A DNA stretch of 64,000 nt from Nocardia sp. NBC_01327 (GTDB lineage Bacteria > Actinomycetota > Actinomycetes > Mycobacteriales > Mycobacteriaceae), in NCBI RefSeq assembly GCF_035958815.1, contig NZ_CP108383.1:2852001-2916000 (forward strand). The letters run 5' to 3'. Made by a program: the position numbers and the translations under genes. A model generated the notes under the pieces. The model ran no database searches, was not told the DNA's origin, and saw only the letters and a program-made list of their open reading frames with translations. How positions within the stretch are numbered: position 1 is the first letter of the stretch; each line of letters begins with the position of its first letter. Shown piece by piece: positions 8,140-16,512 of the stretch.

Positions 8140-8415
8140 TCAATGGGCGCCTGCCGAGCCCATTGTCGGGACCGTGCTTCCGCTCAGTGAGGCGAGGTCG
8201 AGGACGACGCCCAGGAGTGGGTATGCGAACGCACTGCCCGCCGAACCCGTATTGCCGTCGGGGCCGACGCCGGCGGAACCGCTGTTGTCGATCGCGTTGA
8301 CGGCGGGGGAGAGGGGAATGCCGGCGGCGGCGACGCCGGCTCCTGCAATTAGTGCGGCGGCAAGTGTCAGGGTGGCGATTCCGCCGTTGAGGGCCCGGCT
8401 GGAGAGGCGTGTCAT
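8140..8415 (-). CDS. Small secreted protein 3 of the tandem array (no cysteines)
   Basis: A 91-residue protein: signal peptide 1-31 (SSRALNGGIATLTLAAAL, cleavage after GVAAA). The mature part is Gly/Ser-rich (NSGSAGVGPDGNTGSAGSAF) followed by a hydrophobic helix YPLLGVVLDLASL and the tail PTMGSAGAH. It is the only member without the C-terminal Cys pair. The start is ATG 8415, 7 nt after the shared motif. Loss of both Cys may mark a diverged or decaying copy, or a different partner role. Confidence 0.68.
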   Translation of the reverse strand: MTRLSSRALNGGIATLTLAAALIAGAGVAAAGIPLSPAVNAIDNSGSAGVGPDGNTGSAGSAFAYPLLGVVLDLASLSGSTVPTMGSAGAH

Positions 8416-8422
8416 GGCCGGA

Positions 8423-8450
8423 GATGTTATTTGAAGCCAAGCCATTTCAC
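8423..8450 (-). promoter_or_regulatory. Shared upstream motif, copy 3
   Basis: On the minus strand: GTGAAATGGCTT then GGCTTCAAATAACATC. It deviates at the first base and lacks a full TTTCA dyad arm (CTTCA) but keeps TTC, ATA and TC in register. It ends 7 nt before the start of secreted protein 3. Confidence 0.68.
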
Positions 8451-8558
8451 TGTGTTTCGATGCCCCCAATCCTAGGGGCGCACTGCCTTTCGATCAGCCG
8501 GTTCCTCCTCATGTCAGATGTCTGAGTCCTGGCCGCTGGGCGGATGTGGCCAGGTTGT

Positions 8559-8843
8559 CTAGGAGTGGCGCCCGCAGCCTGCCGAGCCGCAGAAGCCCAG
8601 CTCGATCGCGTCTGCGAATGGCTTCCACAGTGCCGCCAGAATCGGATTCCGGGCGGCATCGGCGCTCAGTGAGAGGATGTCACCGGATCCGGTTGTGGCC
8701 GCATCGGAGACGGTCGAGGTCGAAACGCTCTCGGCGGGGTCGAGCGAGACGTTCGCCGCGGCCTGCCCGGCCGTGGAGACAATGGCCGCGGAGAGTGCGA
8801 GGACGGCGAATCCGGTTCGGGCGCTGCGATTGTGGGGGTTCAT
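8559..8843 (-). CDS. Small secreted protein 4 of the tandem array
   Basis: A 94-residue protein starting at ATG 8843: signal peptide 1-30 (RSARTGFAVLALSAAIV, cleavage after AGQAAA). About 64 mature residues follow: Ser/Thr/Asp-rich linker, helix NPILAALWKPFADAIEL, and GFCGSAGCGRHS with two Cys four residues apart. The shared motif ends 6 nt upstream. The N-terminus MNPHNRSARTGFA closely matches MNPQTRSLRIGFA of copy 5, so copies 4 and 5 look like the most recent duplication. Confidence 0.72.
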   Translation of the reverse strand: MNPHNRSARTGFAVLALSAAIVSTAGQAAANVSLDPAESVSTSTVSDAATTGSGDILSLSADAARNPILAALWKPFADAIELGFCGSAGCGRHS

Positions 8844-8849
8844 ACAGCG

Positions 8850-8877
8850 GAGGCTATTCGAAACCGAGATGTTTCAA
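8850..8877 (-). promoter_or_regulatory. Shared upstream motif, copy 4
   Basis: On the minus strand: TTGAAACATCTC then GGTTTCGAATAGCCTC. It fits the consensus gaplessly, with the dyad GAAAC/GTTTC. It ends 6 nt before the start of secreted protein 4. Confidence 0.72.
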
Positions 8878-8915
8878 AGTGGATCGGCTGCCATCGATTC
8901 CGGGGTCTGGACCGA

Positions 8916-9149
8916 TCAGCCGATCGGTCCGCAGATTAGCGCCCATGGCGGGCAGCTGGAGCTGCCGGACGTCAGGTATGCAGCGAGCCTGTCGAGGAAG
9001 TAGCTGCCGCTTCCGGTTCCGGTGGAGCCGCTGGAGGCGACCGGCTGCGGGGCGAGCTCGGCCGTTGCCTGACCCGCTGTCATAGCGAGGGCGGCGGCCA
9101 GTGTGAAGGTCGCGAATCCGATTCGGAGGGAACGGGTTTGGGGGTTCAT
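8916..9149 (-). CDS. Small secreted protein 5 of the tandem array (shortest)
   Basis: A 77-residue protein starting at ATG 9149: signal peptide 1-30 (RSLRIGFATFTLAAAL, cleavage after AGQATA). Only about 47 mature residues follow: Gly/Ser/Thr linker, SYFLDRLAAYLTSG helix, and SSSCPPWALICGPIG with two Cys. An in-frame ATG four codons earlier is rejected because the shared motif would then overlap the coding start. Function unknown. Confidence 0.72.
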   Translation of the reverse strand: MNPQTRSLRIGFATFTLAAALAMTAGQATAELAPQPVASSGSTGTGSGSYFLDRLAAYLTSGSSSCPPWALICGPIG

Positions 9150-9155
9150 GGGCTG

Positions 9156-9183
9156 GACCATATCTGAAATGAATTGTCTTCAA
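9156..9183 (-). promoter_or_regulatory. Shared upstream motif, copy 5
   Basis: On the minus strand: TTGAAGACAATT then CATTTCAGATATGGTC. It ends 6 nt before the start of secreted protein 5. As the outermost copy it shows that the motif is a per-gene element and not a single operon promoter. Confidence 0.72.
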
Positions 9184-9526
9184 AGCTGATCCGGTGCCGA
9201 TGATTCCATGGTCTGGACGGATCCTCGGGGCGCCTGATTCCAGGAGTAACGGGTGGTCGGTCACCTTGCTGCCGATTTACCGGAAGGTCGGGCTGCTGGG
9301 CGGTTCCGCAGCGGGATGGGCTGGTACCGGTCGGATTGCCGTACCGTCGGCCCGTGCGGCACGCGCCGAATATCACGAATTCGGGCACCGTATAGAGGGT
9401 CGCCGCATGGTCGTGACCGCCCGTGGTGCAGGATAGAACCCAGTTTGTTGCCGTCCCGTGCGATGCATGCGCCGGGGTGGCCTTTTCATGTGCGTGGCTG
9501 CGCGACTGCCGAGGACAAGGAGACCG
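9184..9526. other. Gene-free stretch between the secreted-protein array and pyrH
   Basis: These 343 nt hold no convincing reading frame on either strand. They should contain the pyrH-frr promoter and any upstream control of secreted protein 5. I see no terminator-like hairpin and no clear -10/-35 pair. The ribosome site AAGGAGA of pyrH lies at about 9517-9523. Confidence 0.6.
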
Positions 9527-10261
9527 ATGACGGACCCCGATACGGCCCCCGACCGCAAGGGCTATCGCCGAGTGCTCCTCAAGCTGGGCGGCGAGATGTT
9601 CGGCGGTGGCCGGGTCGGTCTCGACCCGGATGTGGTGCAGGCGGTCGCCGAGCAGATCGCGGAGGTCGTCGAGGACGGTGTCCAGGTGGCCGTAGTCATC
9701 GGCGGCGGCAATTTCTTCCGTGGCGCCGAGCTCGAGGAGCGCGGTATGGAACGCGCCCGCTCCGATTACATGGGCATGCTCGGTACCGTGATGAACAGCC
9801 TTGCGCTGCAAGACTTTCTGCAGAAGCAGGGCATCGACACCCGGGTGCAGACCGCCATCACCATGGGGCAGGTCGCCGAGCCGTATCTCCCGTTGCGCGC
9901 CAAGCGGCATCTGGAGAAGGGCCGGGTCGTGATCTTCGGCGCCGGAATGGGCATGCCGTACTTCTCCACCGACACCACTGCCGCGCAGCGCGCGCTGGAG
10001 ATCGGTGCGGAGGTCGTGCTGATGGCCAAGGGCGTCGACGGTGTCTTCAATGCGGACCCGCGCGAGGACCCGGATGCGGTCATGTTCACCGAGATCACGC
10101 ATAAAGAGGTCCTGGAACGTGGCCTGAAGGTGGCCGACGCCACCGCGTTCAGCCTGTGTATGGACAACCAGATGCCGATGCTGGTGTTCAATTTGTTGAC
10201 GAAGGGCAATATTGCCCGTGCCGTCGCCGGTGAGAAGATCGGCACGCTGGTCCGTTCGTGA
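9527..10261 (+). CDS. pyrH: Uridylate kinase
   Basis: UMP kinase of the amino-acid kinase fold, making UDP for nucleotide and cell-wall precursor synthesis. The 244-residue product shows [13 protein letters not shown] (phosphate-binding Lys/Gly loop), [20 protein letters not shown], the segment [19 protein letters not shown] and [13 protein letters not shown] start at ATG 9527, preceded by AAGGAGA; the frame extends upstream to 9458 but that part is not homologous to the family. frr follows 37 nt later, the standard pair. Confidence 0.97.
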   Translation: MTDPDTAPDRKGYRRVLLKLGGEMFGGGRVGLDPDVVQAVAEQIAEVVEDGVQVAVVIGGGNFFRGAELEERGMERARSDYMGMLGTVMNSLALQDFLQKQGIDTRVQTAITMGQVAEPYLPLRAKRHLEKGRVVIFGAGMGMPYFSTDTTAAQRALEIGAEVVLMAKGVDGVFNADPREDPDAVMFTEITHKEVLERGLKVADATAFSLCMDNQMPMLVFNLLTKGNIARAVAGEKIGTLVRS

Positions 10262-10298
10262 CCAGTGGAAAGAACGATGACGCTGTGGAGGAAACGCC

Positions 10299-10856
10299 GT
10301 GATTGAAGAAGCGCTCTTCGACGCCGAGGAAAAGATGGAGAAGGCTGTCTCGGTGGCGAAGGACGATCTGGGTTCCATTCGGACCGGTCGCGCGAATCCG
10401 GGCATGTTCTCCCGGGTTGTCGTGGACTACTACGGGTCGCCCACGCCTATCACCCAGATCGCCGGTATCAGCACGCCCGAGCCGCGCATGCTGATCATCA
10501 AGCCGTACGAGCAGAGCCAGTTGCAGCCGATCGAGACCGCGATCCGCAATTCGGATCTGGGTGTGAACCCGACCAACAATGGCGACATCATCCGCGTGTC
10601 CGTCCCGCAGCTGACCGAGGAGCGGCGCCGCGAGATGGTCAAGCAGGCCAAGTCCAAGGGTGAGGACGCCAAGATCTCCATCCGCAATGTGCGGCGCAAG
10701 ACCATGGAGGAGCTCGGCCGCATCCAGAAGGACGGTGAGGCCGGCGAGGACGAGGTCGGTCGCGCCGAGAAGGAACTGGACAAGACCACCGCGAAGTACG
10801 TCAGCTCCATCGACGAACTGGTGAAGCACAAGGAATCTGAGCTGCTCGAGGTCTGA
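10299..10856 (+). CDS. frr: Ribosome recycling factor
   Basis: Splits post-termination ribosomes together with EF-G. The 185-residue product starts at GTG 10299 (GTGGAGGAAACGCC upstream). It has the conserved SIRTGRANP near residue 30, [12 protein letters not shown], the hinge region, and [20 protein letters not shown] in the C-terminal three-helix bundle. Length is normal for the family. Confidence 0.98.
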   Translation: MIEEALFDAEEKMEKAVSVAKDDLGSIRTGRANPGMFSRVVVDYYGSPTPITQIAGISTPEPRMLIIKPYEQSQLQPIETAIRNSDLGVNPTNNGDIIRVSVPQLTEERRREMVKQAKSKGEDAKISIRNVRRKTMEELGRIQKDGEAGEDEVGRAEKELDKTTAKYVSSIDELVKHKESELLEV

Positions 10857-10920
10857 GTCGCTCGAATCTGACACGGACGGCCGGCGATGCCTGCCGGGGG
10901 TAGGGACGAACGGACGACAA

Positions 10921-11901
10921 GTGAGCGACAGGACAATCGTGGCCGAAGAAACTGCCGCCTCCGGCGCGGTGACGCCGCCCGGCGAGGACACCGCGGGGGC
11001 GGTGCCGTCGGCTCCCGGGTCGGTGCCACCGGCTCCCGAGCCGGAGTCGCCGGCGGCAGCACCGTCGGCTCCGGCCGCGCCCGCCTCGAAGGCCGGGCGC
11101 AATCTGCCTGCCGCGCTGGCGGTCGGCATGGGTCTGGGCCTGTCGCTCATCGCGATTCTGCTGTTCGCGCCCAAGGTGCTCATCGGCGTGATCGCCGCGG
11201 CCATCGCGGTCGCCACCTGGGAGGTGGCCAAGCGACTGCGTGAGGCCGATGTCCTGGTGCCGCGGATTCCGCTGCTGGCGGGTGGTCAGGCGATCGTCTG
11301 GCTGGCGTGGCCGTGGGGTCCGCAGGGTGTGCTCGGGGCCTTCGGCGCGACGGCGCTCGCGGTCATGGTGTGGCGGCTGTTCGATCACGGTCTGCGGGCG
11401 ACGCCCCGAAACTATTTGCGCGACACCGCGATCAGTGTTTTCGTCCTGGCCTGGATTCCGCTGCTGGCGTCCTTCGCGGTATTGATGCTGCAGCAGGACG
11501 ACGGCAATCTGCGGGTGCTGACCTTCATGATTCTGGTGGTCTGCTCGGATGTCGGCGGTTACGTCGCGGGTGTGCTGTTCGGCAAGCATCCGATGGTTCC
11601 GCACATCAGCCCGAAGAAGTCCTGGGAGGGTTTCGGCGGTTCGCTGGTCTTCTGTGTCATCGGCGGCCTGCTGACGGTAACCCTGCTGCTGCAGGCCAAT
11701 TCGATGATCGGTGTGCTGCTCGGTGTCGGCCTGGTGCTGATCGCCACCACCGGCGATCTCATCGAATCGCAGGTCAAGCGCGAACTCGGCATCAAGGATA
11801 TGGGCACCCTGCTCCCCGGCCACGGCGGCATCATGGACCGCCTGGACTCCATGCTGCCCTCCGCCTTCGTGGCCTGGCTGGTACTGACCGCACTGCTCTG
11901 A
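10921..11901 (+). CDS. cdsA: Phosphatidate cytidylyltransferase (CDP-diglyceride synthase)
   Basis: Integral membrane enzyme making CDP-diacylglycerol, the precursor of phosphatidylinositol, cardiolipin and phosphatidylethanolamine. The 326-residue product has a low-complexity Pro/Ala/Glu-rich cytoplasmic N-terminus of about 58 residues, then about eight membrane helices. Family signatures are SPKKSWEGFGGS and GDLIESQVKRELGIKDMG..LPGHGGIMDRLDS. GTG 10921 is the start. It sits directly after frr, as in other actinobacteria. Confidence 0.96.
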   Translation: MSDRTIVAEETAASGAVTPPGEDTAGAVPSAPGSVPPAPEPESPAAAPSAPAAPASKAGRNLPAALAVGMGLGLSLIAILLFAPKVLIGVIAAAIAVATWEVAKRLREADVLVPRIPLLAGGQAIVWLAWPWGPQGVLGAFGATALAVMVWRLFDHGLRATPRNYLRDTAISVFVLAWIPLLASFAVLMLQQDDGNLRVLTFMILVVCSDVGGYVAGVLFGKHPMVPHISPKKSWEGFGGSLVFCVIGGLLTVTLLLQANSMIGVLLGVGLVLIATTGDLIESQVKRELGIKDMGTLLPGHGGIMDRLDSMLPSAFVAWLVLTALL

Positions 11902-12082
11902 GCTGCGGCCGATTCACGAAACGTCGAGTGCGGTGCCGTACAGCCGCGACAGCCGAATTGCTGCGCACCTGCTTGGCCTTTGAGCCGCTCGGCCGTGGTC
12001 GAGATGCGGAGGACGCGCTCGGTGGGCGGGCAGAAGTGTGACCGCGCGCCCTGTTCATCCCCACGACGACAAGGGTCTCTCG

Positions 12083-13780
12083 ATGCTGAATCCTCCCGGC
12101 CTGGTGCCCCGCACGGGCATTCCCGCCCACCTGGCCGCGCATATGACGATGGCCGAGCAGTACGACTGGCATCGGTCGTTCCTGCGGCGGCACGCGGTGA
12201 GCCGCCGGTCGTTCCTGCGCGGCAGCGCGGCGGCGGCCATGGTGGGCGCCGCATCGTTCGGCCGGACGGGTTATGCGTACGCGGAGGACGCGCCGCTCGG
12301 GGTGGCGGGCAGGCATGTCGGCTACGGCCCGGATGCCGCCAGTCAGTTGCGGTTCTCGGCACAGCTGTCGCGGAATCCGCAGGGCGCCAAGGTCTTTCTC
12401 GATCACGGGCCGACGCCCGCGCTGGGCGGCACGGTCGAGGGCGAGGTGCGCAATCTGGTGACCCAGCTGCCGCGTACCGATGGGGGAGTGCTGGCCGCCG
12501 AGCAGTTCTACGTGCACGCGCCGGTCGACGGCCTGCCCGGCCGCATGCCGCACTTCTACCGCTGGCGCAGTTCCGATGGCTTTGCGGGAGAGGTGGTTTC
12601 GGCGAATACCGCCATGCCGAGCGCCCGCGCGGCGCTGCTGCCGTTCCGCTTCACCATGGTCGGCGACCAGGGTGTGGACGATGCTCCCGCGCAGCCCGGC
12701 GGCATGCCCGCCGGTGCGTATCGCAACAAGTACGGCGAGGGCGATGCGCCGGGTGCGCGCAATGCCGAGAACATCCAGCGCCAGATCGTGGCCTCCGCCC
12801 CGGAGTTCCACATTCTCGCCGGTGACCTCTGCTATGCCGACACCTCGCACGGCGGCGGCCCGGATTGGTTCGTGCCCAGCGGAACTGCGCCGCGCCCGGA
12901 TATCGACGCCTACAACCCGTTCGTATGGGACACCTATCTGCAGGCCATCGAGGGCAGTGCCGCGCGGGTGCCGTGGATGTTCGCGACCGGTAATCACGAT
13001 ATGGAAGCCGTGTACGGCAATCAGGGATACGGCGGTCTGCAGGCGCGTTTCGAGTTCTCCGGTGGTGATCCGCTGGTCGGCGGCGGTGCGCCGGGTTGCC
13101 CGTCGGTGTATTCGTTCCGCTACGGCAATGTGGCGGTGCTGTCCCTCGATGCGAACGAGGTCAGCTATCAGGTGCAGGCCAATCTCGGCTATTCCGGTGG
13201 GGCGCAGACGAGTTGGGTCGAGCGCACGCTCGCCGCCTACCGCGCGGATCCGACTATCGACTTCATCGTGTGCTTCTACCACGAGTGCGCCTACGCGACC
13301 GGTATCGGCGGCGCGAGCGACGGTGGCGTGCGCGGGGCGTGGTCGGATCTGTTCGACAGGTACCGCGTCGATCTCGTACTACAGGGCCACAACCACAATT
13401 TCGAGCGCACCGATCCGCTGCGTGCCGGGCAGCCGACCAAAGCCGCACCCGATAATTCGATCGTCTATCCCGATACCGACGGCACCACCTACTACGTGGT
13501 CGGCGGTGGCGGCGCGGCGCATGGCGTCTTCCCCGGCGGTGAAAGCTACCGCGGCAATGTCGCGGCCGATACGACCCCGGTGCGGAGCACGCTGTGGGGC
13601 GCGGACGGCAAGGACCAGCAGGAAACCGTCGCCTGGTCCCGAGTGCGTTTCAACCGCTACTCGTTCATCCGGGTAGATGTGCGCCCGGGCGTGTTCTCCA
13701 GCGAAATGGACGTGACAGCCGTCGACGAATTCGGCCGTGAATTCGACCGCATCACCTATCGACGGCTGGTCACCCGCTAG
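12083..13780 (+). CDS. Tat-exported purple-acid-phosphatase-like metallophosphoesterase
   Basis: A 565-residue secreted phosphoesterase. A twin-arginine signal (SRRSFLRGSAAAAMVG) lies near residue 35. It is followed by an N-terminal beta domain and a calcineurin-like core with GDLCYAD, ATGNHD, a His in CFYHECAYATG and QGHNHNFERT, the metal ligands of the superfamily. It probably releases phosphate outside the membrane and resembles M. tuberculosis Rv2577 in layout. ATG 12083 has AAGGG 7 nt upstream; an in-frame GTG at 12038 is the alternative. It ends in a 4-bp convergent overlap with the next gene. Confidence 0.88.
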   Translation: MLNPPGLVPRTGIPAHLAAHMTMAEQYDWHRSFLRRHAVSRRSFLRGSAAAAMVGAASFGRTGYAYAEDAPLGVAGRHVGYGPDAASQLRFSAQLSRNPQGAKVFLDHGPTPALGGTVEGEVRNLVTQLPRTDGGVLAAEQFYVHAPVDGLPGRMPHFYRWRSSDGFAGEVVSANTAMPSARAALLPFRFTMVGDQGVDDAPAQPGGMPAGAYRNKYGEGDAPGARNAENIQRQIVASAPEFHILAGDLCYADTSHGGGPDWFVPSGTAPRPDIDAYNPFVWDTYLQAIEGSAARVPWMFATGNHDMEAVYGNQGYGGLQARFEFSGGDPLVGGGAPGCPSVYSFRYGNVAVLSLDANEVSYQVQANLGYSGGAQTSWVERTLAAYRADPTIDFIVCFYHECAYATGIGGASDGGVRGAWSDLFDRYRVDLVLQGHNHNFERTDPLRAGQPTKAAPDNSIVYPDTDGTTYYVVGGGGAAHGVFPGGESYRGNVAADTTPVRSTLWGADGKDQQETVAWSRVRFNRYSFIRVDVRPGVFSSEMDVTAVDEFGREFDRITYRRLVTR

Positions 13781-14094
13781 AGGTTCTTCTTGGCGGCGCG
13801 ACGCAGCTGCAGGATTCGGTAGCCGCCGACCAGCGCTGTGACCAGCGCGCCGGAGATCACCGAGAGCAGGACGAGCACGCCGATGGGCAGGTTCCAGTTC
13901 CATCCGAACAGGGAGACCTGGGCCTGGTCCAGGTTCTGCAGGATGAAGATCAGCAGCACGATCCCCAGGATGGCGGCGATGACGAGGCCGATCCACGCAT
14001 AGCCGGCACGGGTCTTGAGGACGCGCGGGTTGCTGCTCTTGTCTGTGCTCGGGGTCGGTTCGGACCCAGCGGTCGGTACGGCGTCGGTGGTCAT
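13777..14094 (-). CDS. LapA/DUF1049-like membrane protein
   Basis: A 105-residue protein with a short polar N-terminus (about 30 residues) and two membrane helices. The first is WIGLVIAAILGIVLLIFILQ, followed by NLDQAQVSLFGWNWNLPIGV, the conserved loop of the LapA (lipopolysaccharide-assembly A, DUF1049) family, then a second helix and a basic tail RRAAKKNL. In actinobacteria the role is unknown. The start MTTDAVP at 14094 is preferred over a longer upstream frame that crosses the divergent rlmN promoter. Confidence 0.8.
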   Translation of the reverse strand: MTTDAVPTAGSEPTPSTDKSSNPRVLKTRAGYAWIGLVIAAILGIVLLIFILQNLDQAQVSLFGWNWNLPIGVLVLLSVISGALVTALVGGYRILQLRRAAKKNL

Positions 14095-14269
14095 TGCTTG
14101 ATCATTGCCGATTGCTATGACCGGTGCACGTATATCGCCCCTTATCTCCGGTATGTCGTTCATGCCCGGTATTAGCCGGGTCACTGTCGGCGAGCTCACG
14201 GTGACTGTGACGAGCGCATCGCACCCCGCACGCCCGAAACAGCGGTTCGGATGGAACACTGGAAGGGTT

Positions 14270-15382
14270 ATGACTGCCACCCCCTTGCCCCTCGTGTTCG
14301 ACGCCCCTCGCCGTGGCCTGCCGCCGCGGCATCTCGCCGACCTCGATCCGCAGGAACGCCGGGCGGCCGTCGAGGAGCTAGGCCTCCCGAAATTCCGCGC
14401 CGATCAGATCGCCCGCCAGTACTACGGCCGCCTCGTGGCCGACCCGGCGCTGATGACCGACCTGCCGGAGGCCATGCGCGCGAAAGTGGGCGAGGCGCTC
14501 TTCCCGCCGCTGCTCACCGAGGTCCGCAATGTGGTCTGCGATGACGGCAGTACCCGCAAGACGCTGTGGCGCGCCGGTGACGGCACGCTGCTCGAGAGCG
14601 TTCTCATGCGGTACACCGACCGCAATACCCTCTGCATCTCCAGTCAGGCCGGCTGCGGTATGGCCTGCCCGTTCTGCGCGACCGGCCAGGCGGGCCTGAC
14701 CCGCAACCTGTCCACCGCCGAAATCGTCGATCAGGTGCGCGCCGCCGCGGCCGCCCTGCGCGACGGTGAGGTCGCCGGTGGTCCCGGCCGCCTGTCCAAC
14801 ATCGTCTTCATGGGTATGGGTGAGCCGCTCGCCAATTACAAGCGCGTGGTGAATGCGGTGCGCCGCATTACTTCTCCCGCGCCCGACGGCCTGGGCATCT
14901 CCCAGCGCAGCGTGGTGGTCTCCACCGTCGGCCTGGCCCCGGCCATCCGCAAGCTCGCCGATGAGGACATGTCGGTGACCCTCGCGGTCTCCCTGCACAC
15001 CCCCGACGACGAACTCCGCGACACCCTGGTCCCGGTCAACAACCGCTGGCCGATCGCCGAAGTCCTCGATGCCGCAAGGTATTACGCCGACAAGTCCGGC
15101 CGCCGCGTCTCCATCGAGTACGCCCTGATCCGCGATATCAACGACCAGCCCTGGCGCGCGGATCTCCTCGGCAAGAAACTCCACAAGGCGTTGGGTTCGC
15201 GGGTCCACGTGAACCTCATCCCCCTGAACCCGACCCCGGGCAGCAAGTGGGACGCCTCCCCGAAACCCGTTGAGCGCGAATTCGTCCGCCGCGTCAACGA
15301 ACAGGGCGTCCCCTGCACCGTCCGCGACACCCGCGGCCAGGAAATCGCCGCCGCCTGCGGCCAGCTCGCCGCCGAAGGCTAG
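14270..15382 (+). CDS. rlmN: Dual-specificity 23S rRNA/tRNA adenine-C2 methyltransferase RlmN
   Basis: Radical SAM enzyme that methylates C2 of A2503 in 23S rRNA and A37 of some tRNAs. The 370-residue product carries the [4Fe-4S] triad in CGMACPFC (Cys129, Cys133, Cys136), [21 protein letters not shown], and the methyl-carrying Cys349 in [18 protein letters not shown] precedes ATG 14270. It is the last gene of the left conserved block before the accessory region. Confidence 0.96.
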   Translation: MTATPLPLVFDAPRRGLPPRHLADLDPQERRAAVEELGLPKFRADQIARQYYGRLVADPALMTDLPEAMRAKVGEALFPPLLTEVRNVVCDDGSTRKTLWRAGDGTLLESVLMRYTDRNTLCISSQAGCGMACPFCATGQAGLTRNLSTAEIVDQVRAAAAALRDGEVAGGPGRLSNIVFMGMGEPLANYKRVVNAVRRITSPAPDGLGISQRSVVVSTVGLAPAIRKLADEDMSVTLAVSLHTPDDELRDTLVPVNNRWPIAEVLDAARYYADKSGRRVSIEYALIRDINDQPWRADLLGKKLHKALGSRVHVNLIPLNPTPGSKWDASPKPVEREFVRRVNEQGVPCTVRDTRGQEIAAACGQLAAEG

Positions 15383-15406
15383 CGAAGGGCCGCTCGGTGC
15401 TTGCCG

Positions 15407-16417
15407 TCAGTGCTGGACGGTGACGACGATTTTGCCTGCCTGCTCGTTGGATTCGAGATATCGGTGGGCCTCGACGATTTCGGTGAGGTCGAAGGTTCGA
15501 TCGATCACCGGGGTCAGTGCGCCGTCGCGCAGTCCGTTGCCGATGAATGTTTCTGCGCGACAGGCTCGTTCGGTGTCGGCGTAGACGTGGAAGACCGCGT
15601 AGCCGTAGACGTTGATCGGCCACCACATCGGGAGTGGAGTGGTGCGGGTATCGAGTGATCCGTAAACCAGGAAGATGCCGTCGGGTGCGACGGCGCGGGC
15701 CAGATCGGGTAGTCCGGGTCCGGCAACGCCGTCGAAGATGATCCGTGCGCCCGTGCCGTCGGTGAGCGCGCGAATCCGTTCTGCGACATCGCCGTTGTCG
15801 CCGGCGATGACATGTTCCGCGCCGGCGTTGCGAAGCCGATCGGCCTTCTTGCCGGTGCGTGTCACGGCAATCGGTGTGGCGCCCAGGTAGCGCGCGATCT
15901 GCAGCGCGGCCATGCCGACGCCGCTGGATGCCGCCGTGACGACGACGGTATCGCCCGCCCGGACCCGGCCGATCTCCACGAGCGCGCCGTAGGCGGTGAA
16001 CGCCGAGGTCCAGACCGCGGCGCCGGTGATCGCATCGATGTGGGCGGGGCGATGCAGCAACCGATTCGCGCCCACCAGCACGCGGTCGGCGTACACACCG
16101 TGTGCCGACATCCCTTCATCGGTCGGCTTGGCCACGATGCTGACCGTGTCACCGATATCGAATCCGGTGACACCGGATCCGACAGCTTCGATGACCCCGG
16201 CGGCTTCATTGCCCAGCCGGGAATCGGGCAGCACGGCGTCGTAGTAGTAACTCCCGGCCCGCAGCAGTGCCTCGCCGCGATTCAGTCCGATGGCGTCGAT
16301 GCGAACCCGAACCTGCCCCGCACCGGGTTCGCCGATGTCGAGTTCCGCCAGGCGCAGTACATCCGGGCCGCCGGTCTCGTCGAACAGTACGGTTCTGGCC
16401 TTCAACAGCGTTTCCAT
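15407..16417 (-). CDS. Zinc-independent medium-chain (quinone-type) NADPH oxidoreductase
   Basis: A 336-residue protein of the quinone-oxidoreductase branch of the MDR superfamily. It has an N-terminal GroES-like domain (GLNRGEALLRAG, RLGNEAAGVIEAVG) and a Rossmann domain with VTAASSGVGMAALQIAR for NADPH. No structural-zinc Cys cluster is present. It probably reduces quinones, enones or aldehydes; the substrate is unknown. It is divergent from an AraC regulator across 95 nt, and is therefore a likely target of it. It converges on rlmN with 24 nt between. Confidence 0.86.
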   Translation of the reverse strand: METLLKARTVLFDETGGPDVLRLAELDIGEPGAGQVRVRIDAIGLNRGEALLRAGSYYYDAVLPDSRLGNEAAGVIEAVGSGVTGFDIGDTVSIVAKPTDEGMSAHGVYADRVLVGANRLLHRPAHIDAITGAAVWTSAFTAYGALVEIGRVRAGDTVVVTAASSGVGMAALQIARYLGATPIAVTRTGKKADRLRNAGAEHVIAGDNGDVAERIRALTDGTGARIIFDGVAGPGLPDLARAVAPDGIFLVYGSLDTRTTPLPMWWPINVYGYAVFHVYADTERACRAETFIGNGLRDGALTPVIDRTFDLTEIVEAHRYLESNEQAGKIVVTVQH

Positions 16418-16512
16418 GAGATGACCGTAAATCTGTGTGGTCGGATGATAAATGGTCTTCTGTCTGGATTTCCTGTCCCATCGTCTGACTGGTCCGGTGC
16501 TAGTTTGTCTCC

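Noticed and set aside
9146..10405. A 419-codon minus-strand frame across pyrH
   Set aside because: Antisense to pyrH, with no homologous content; it also crosses the first secreted-protein motif.
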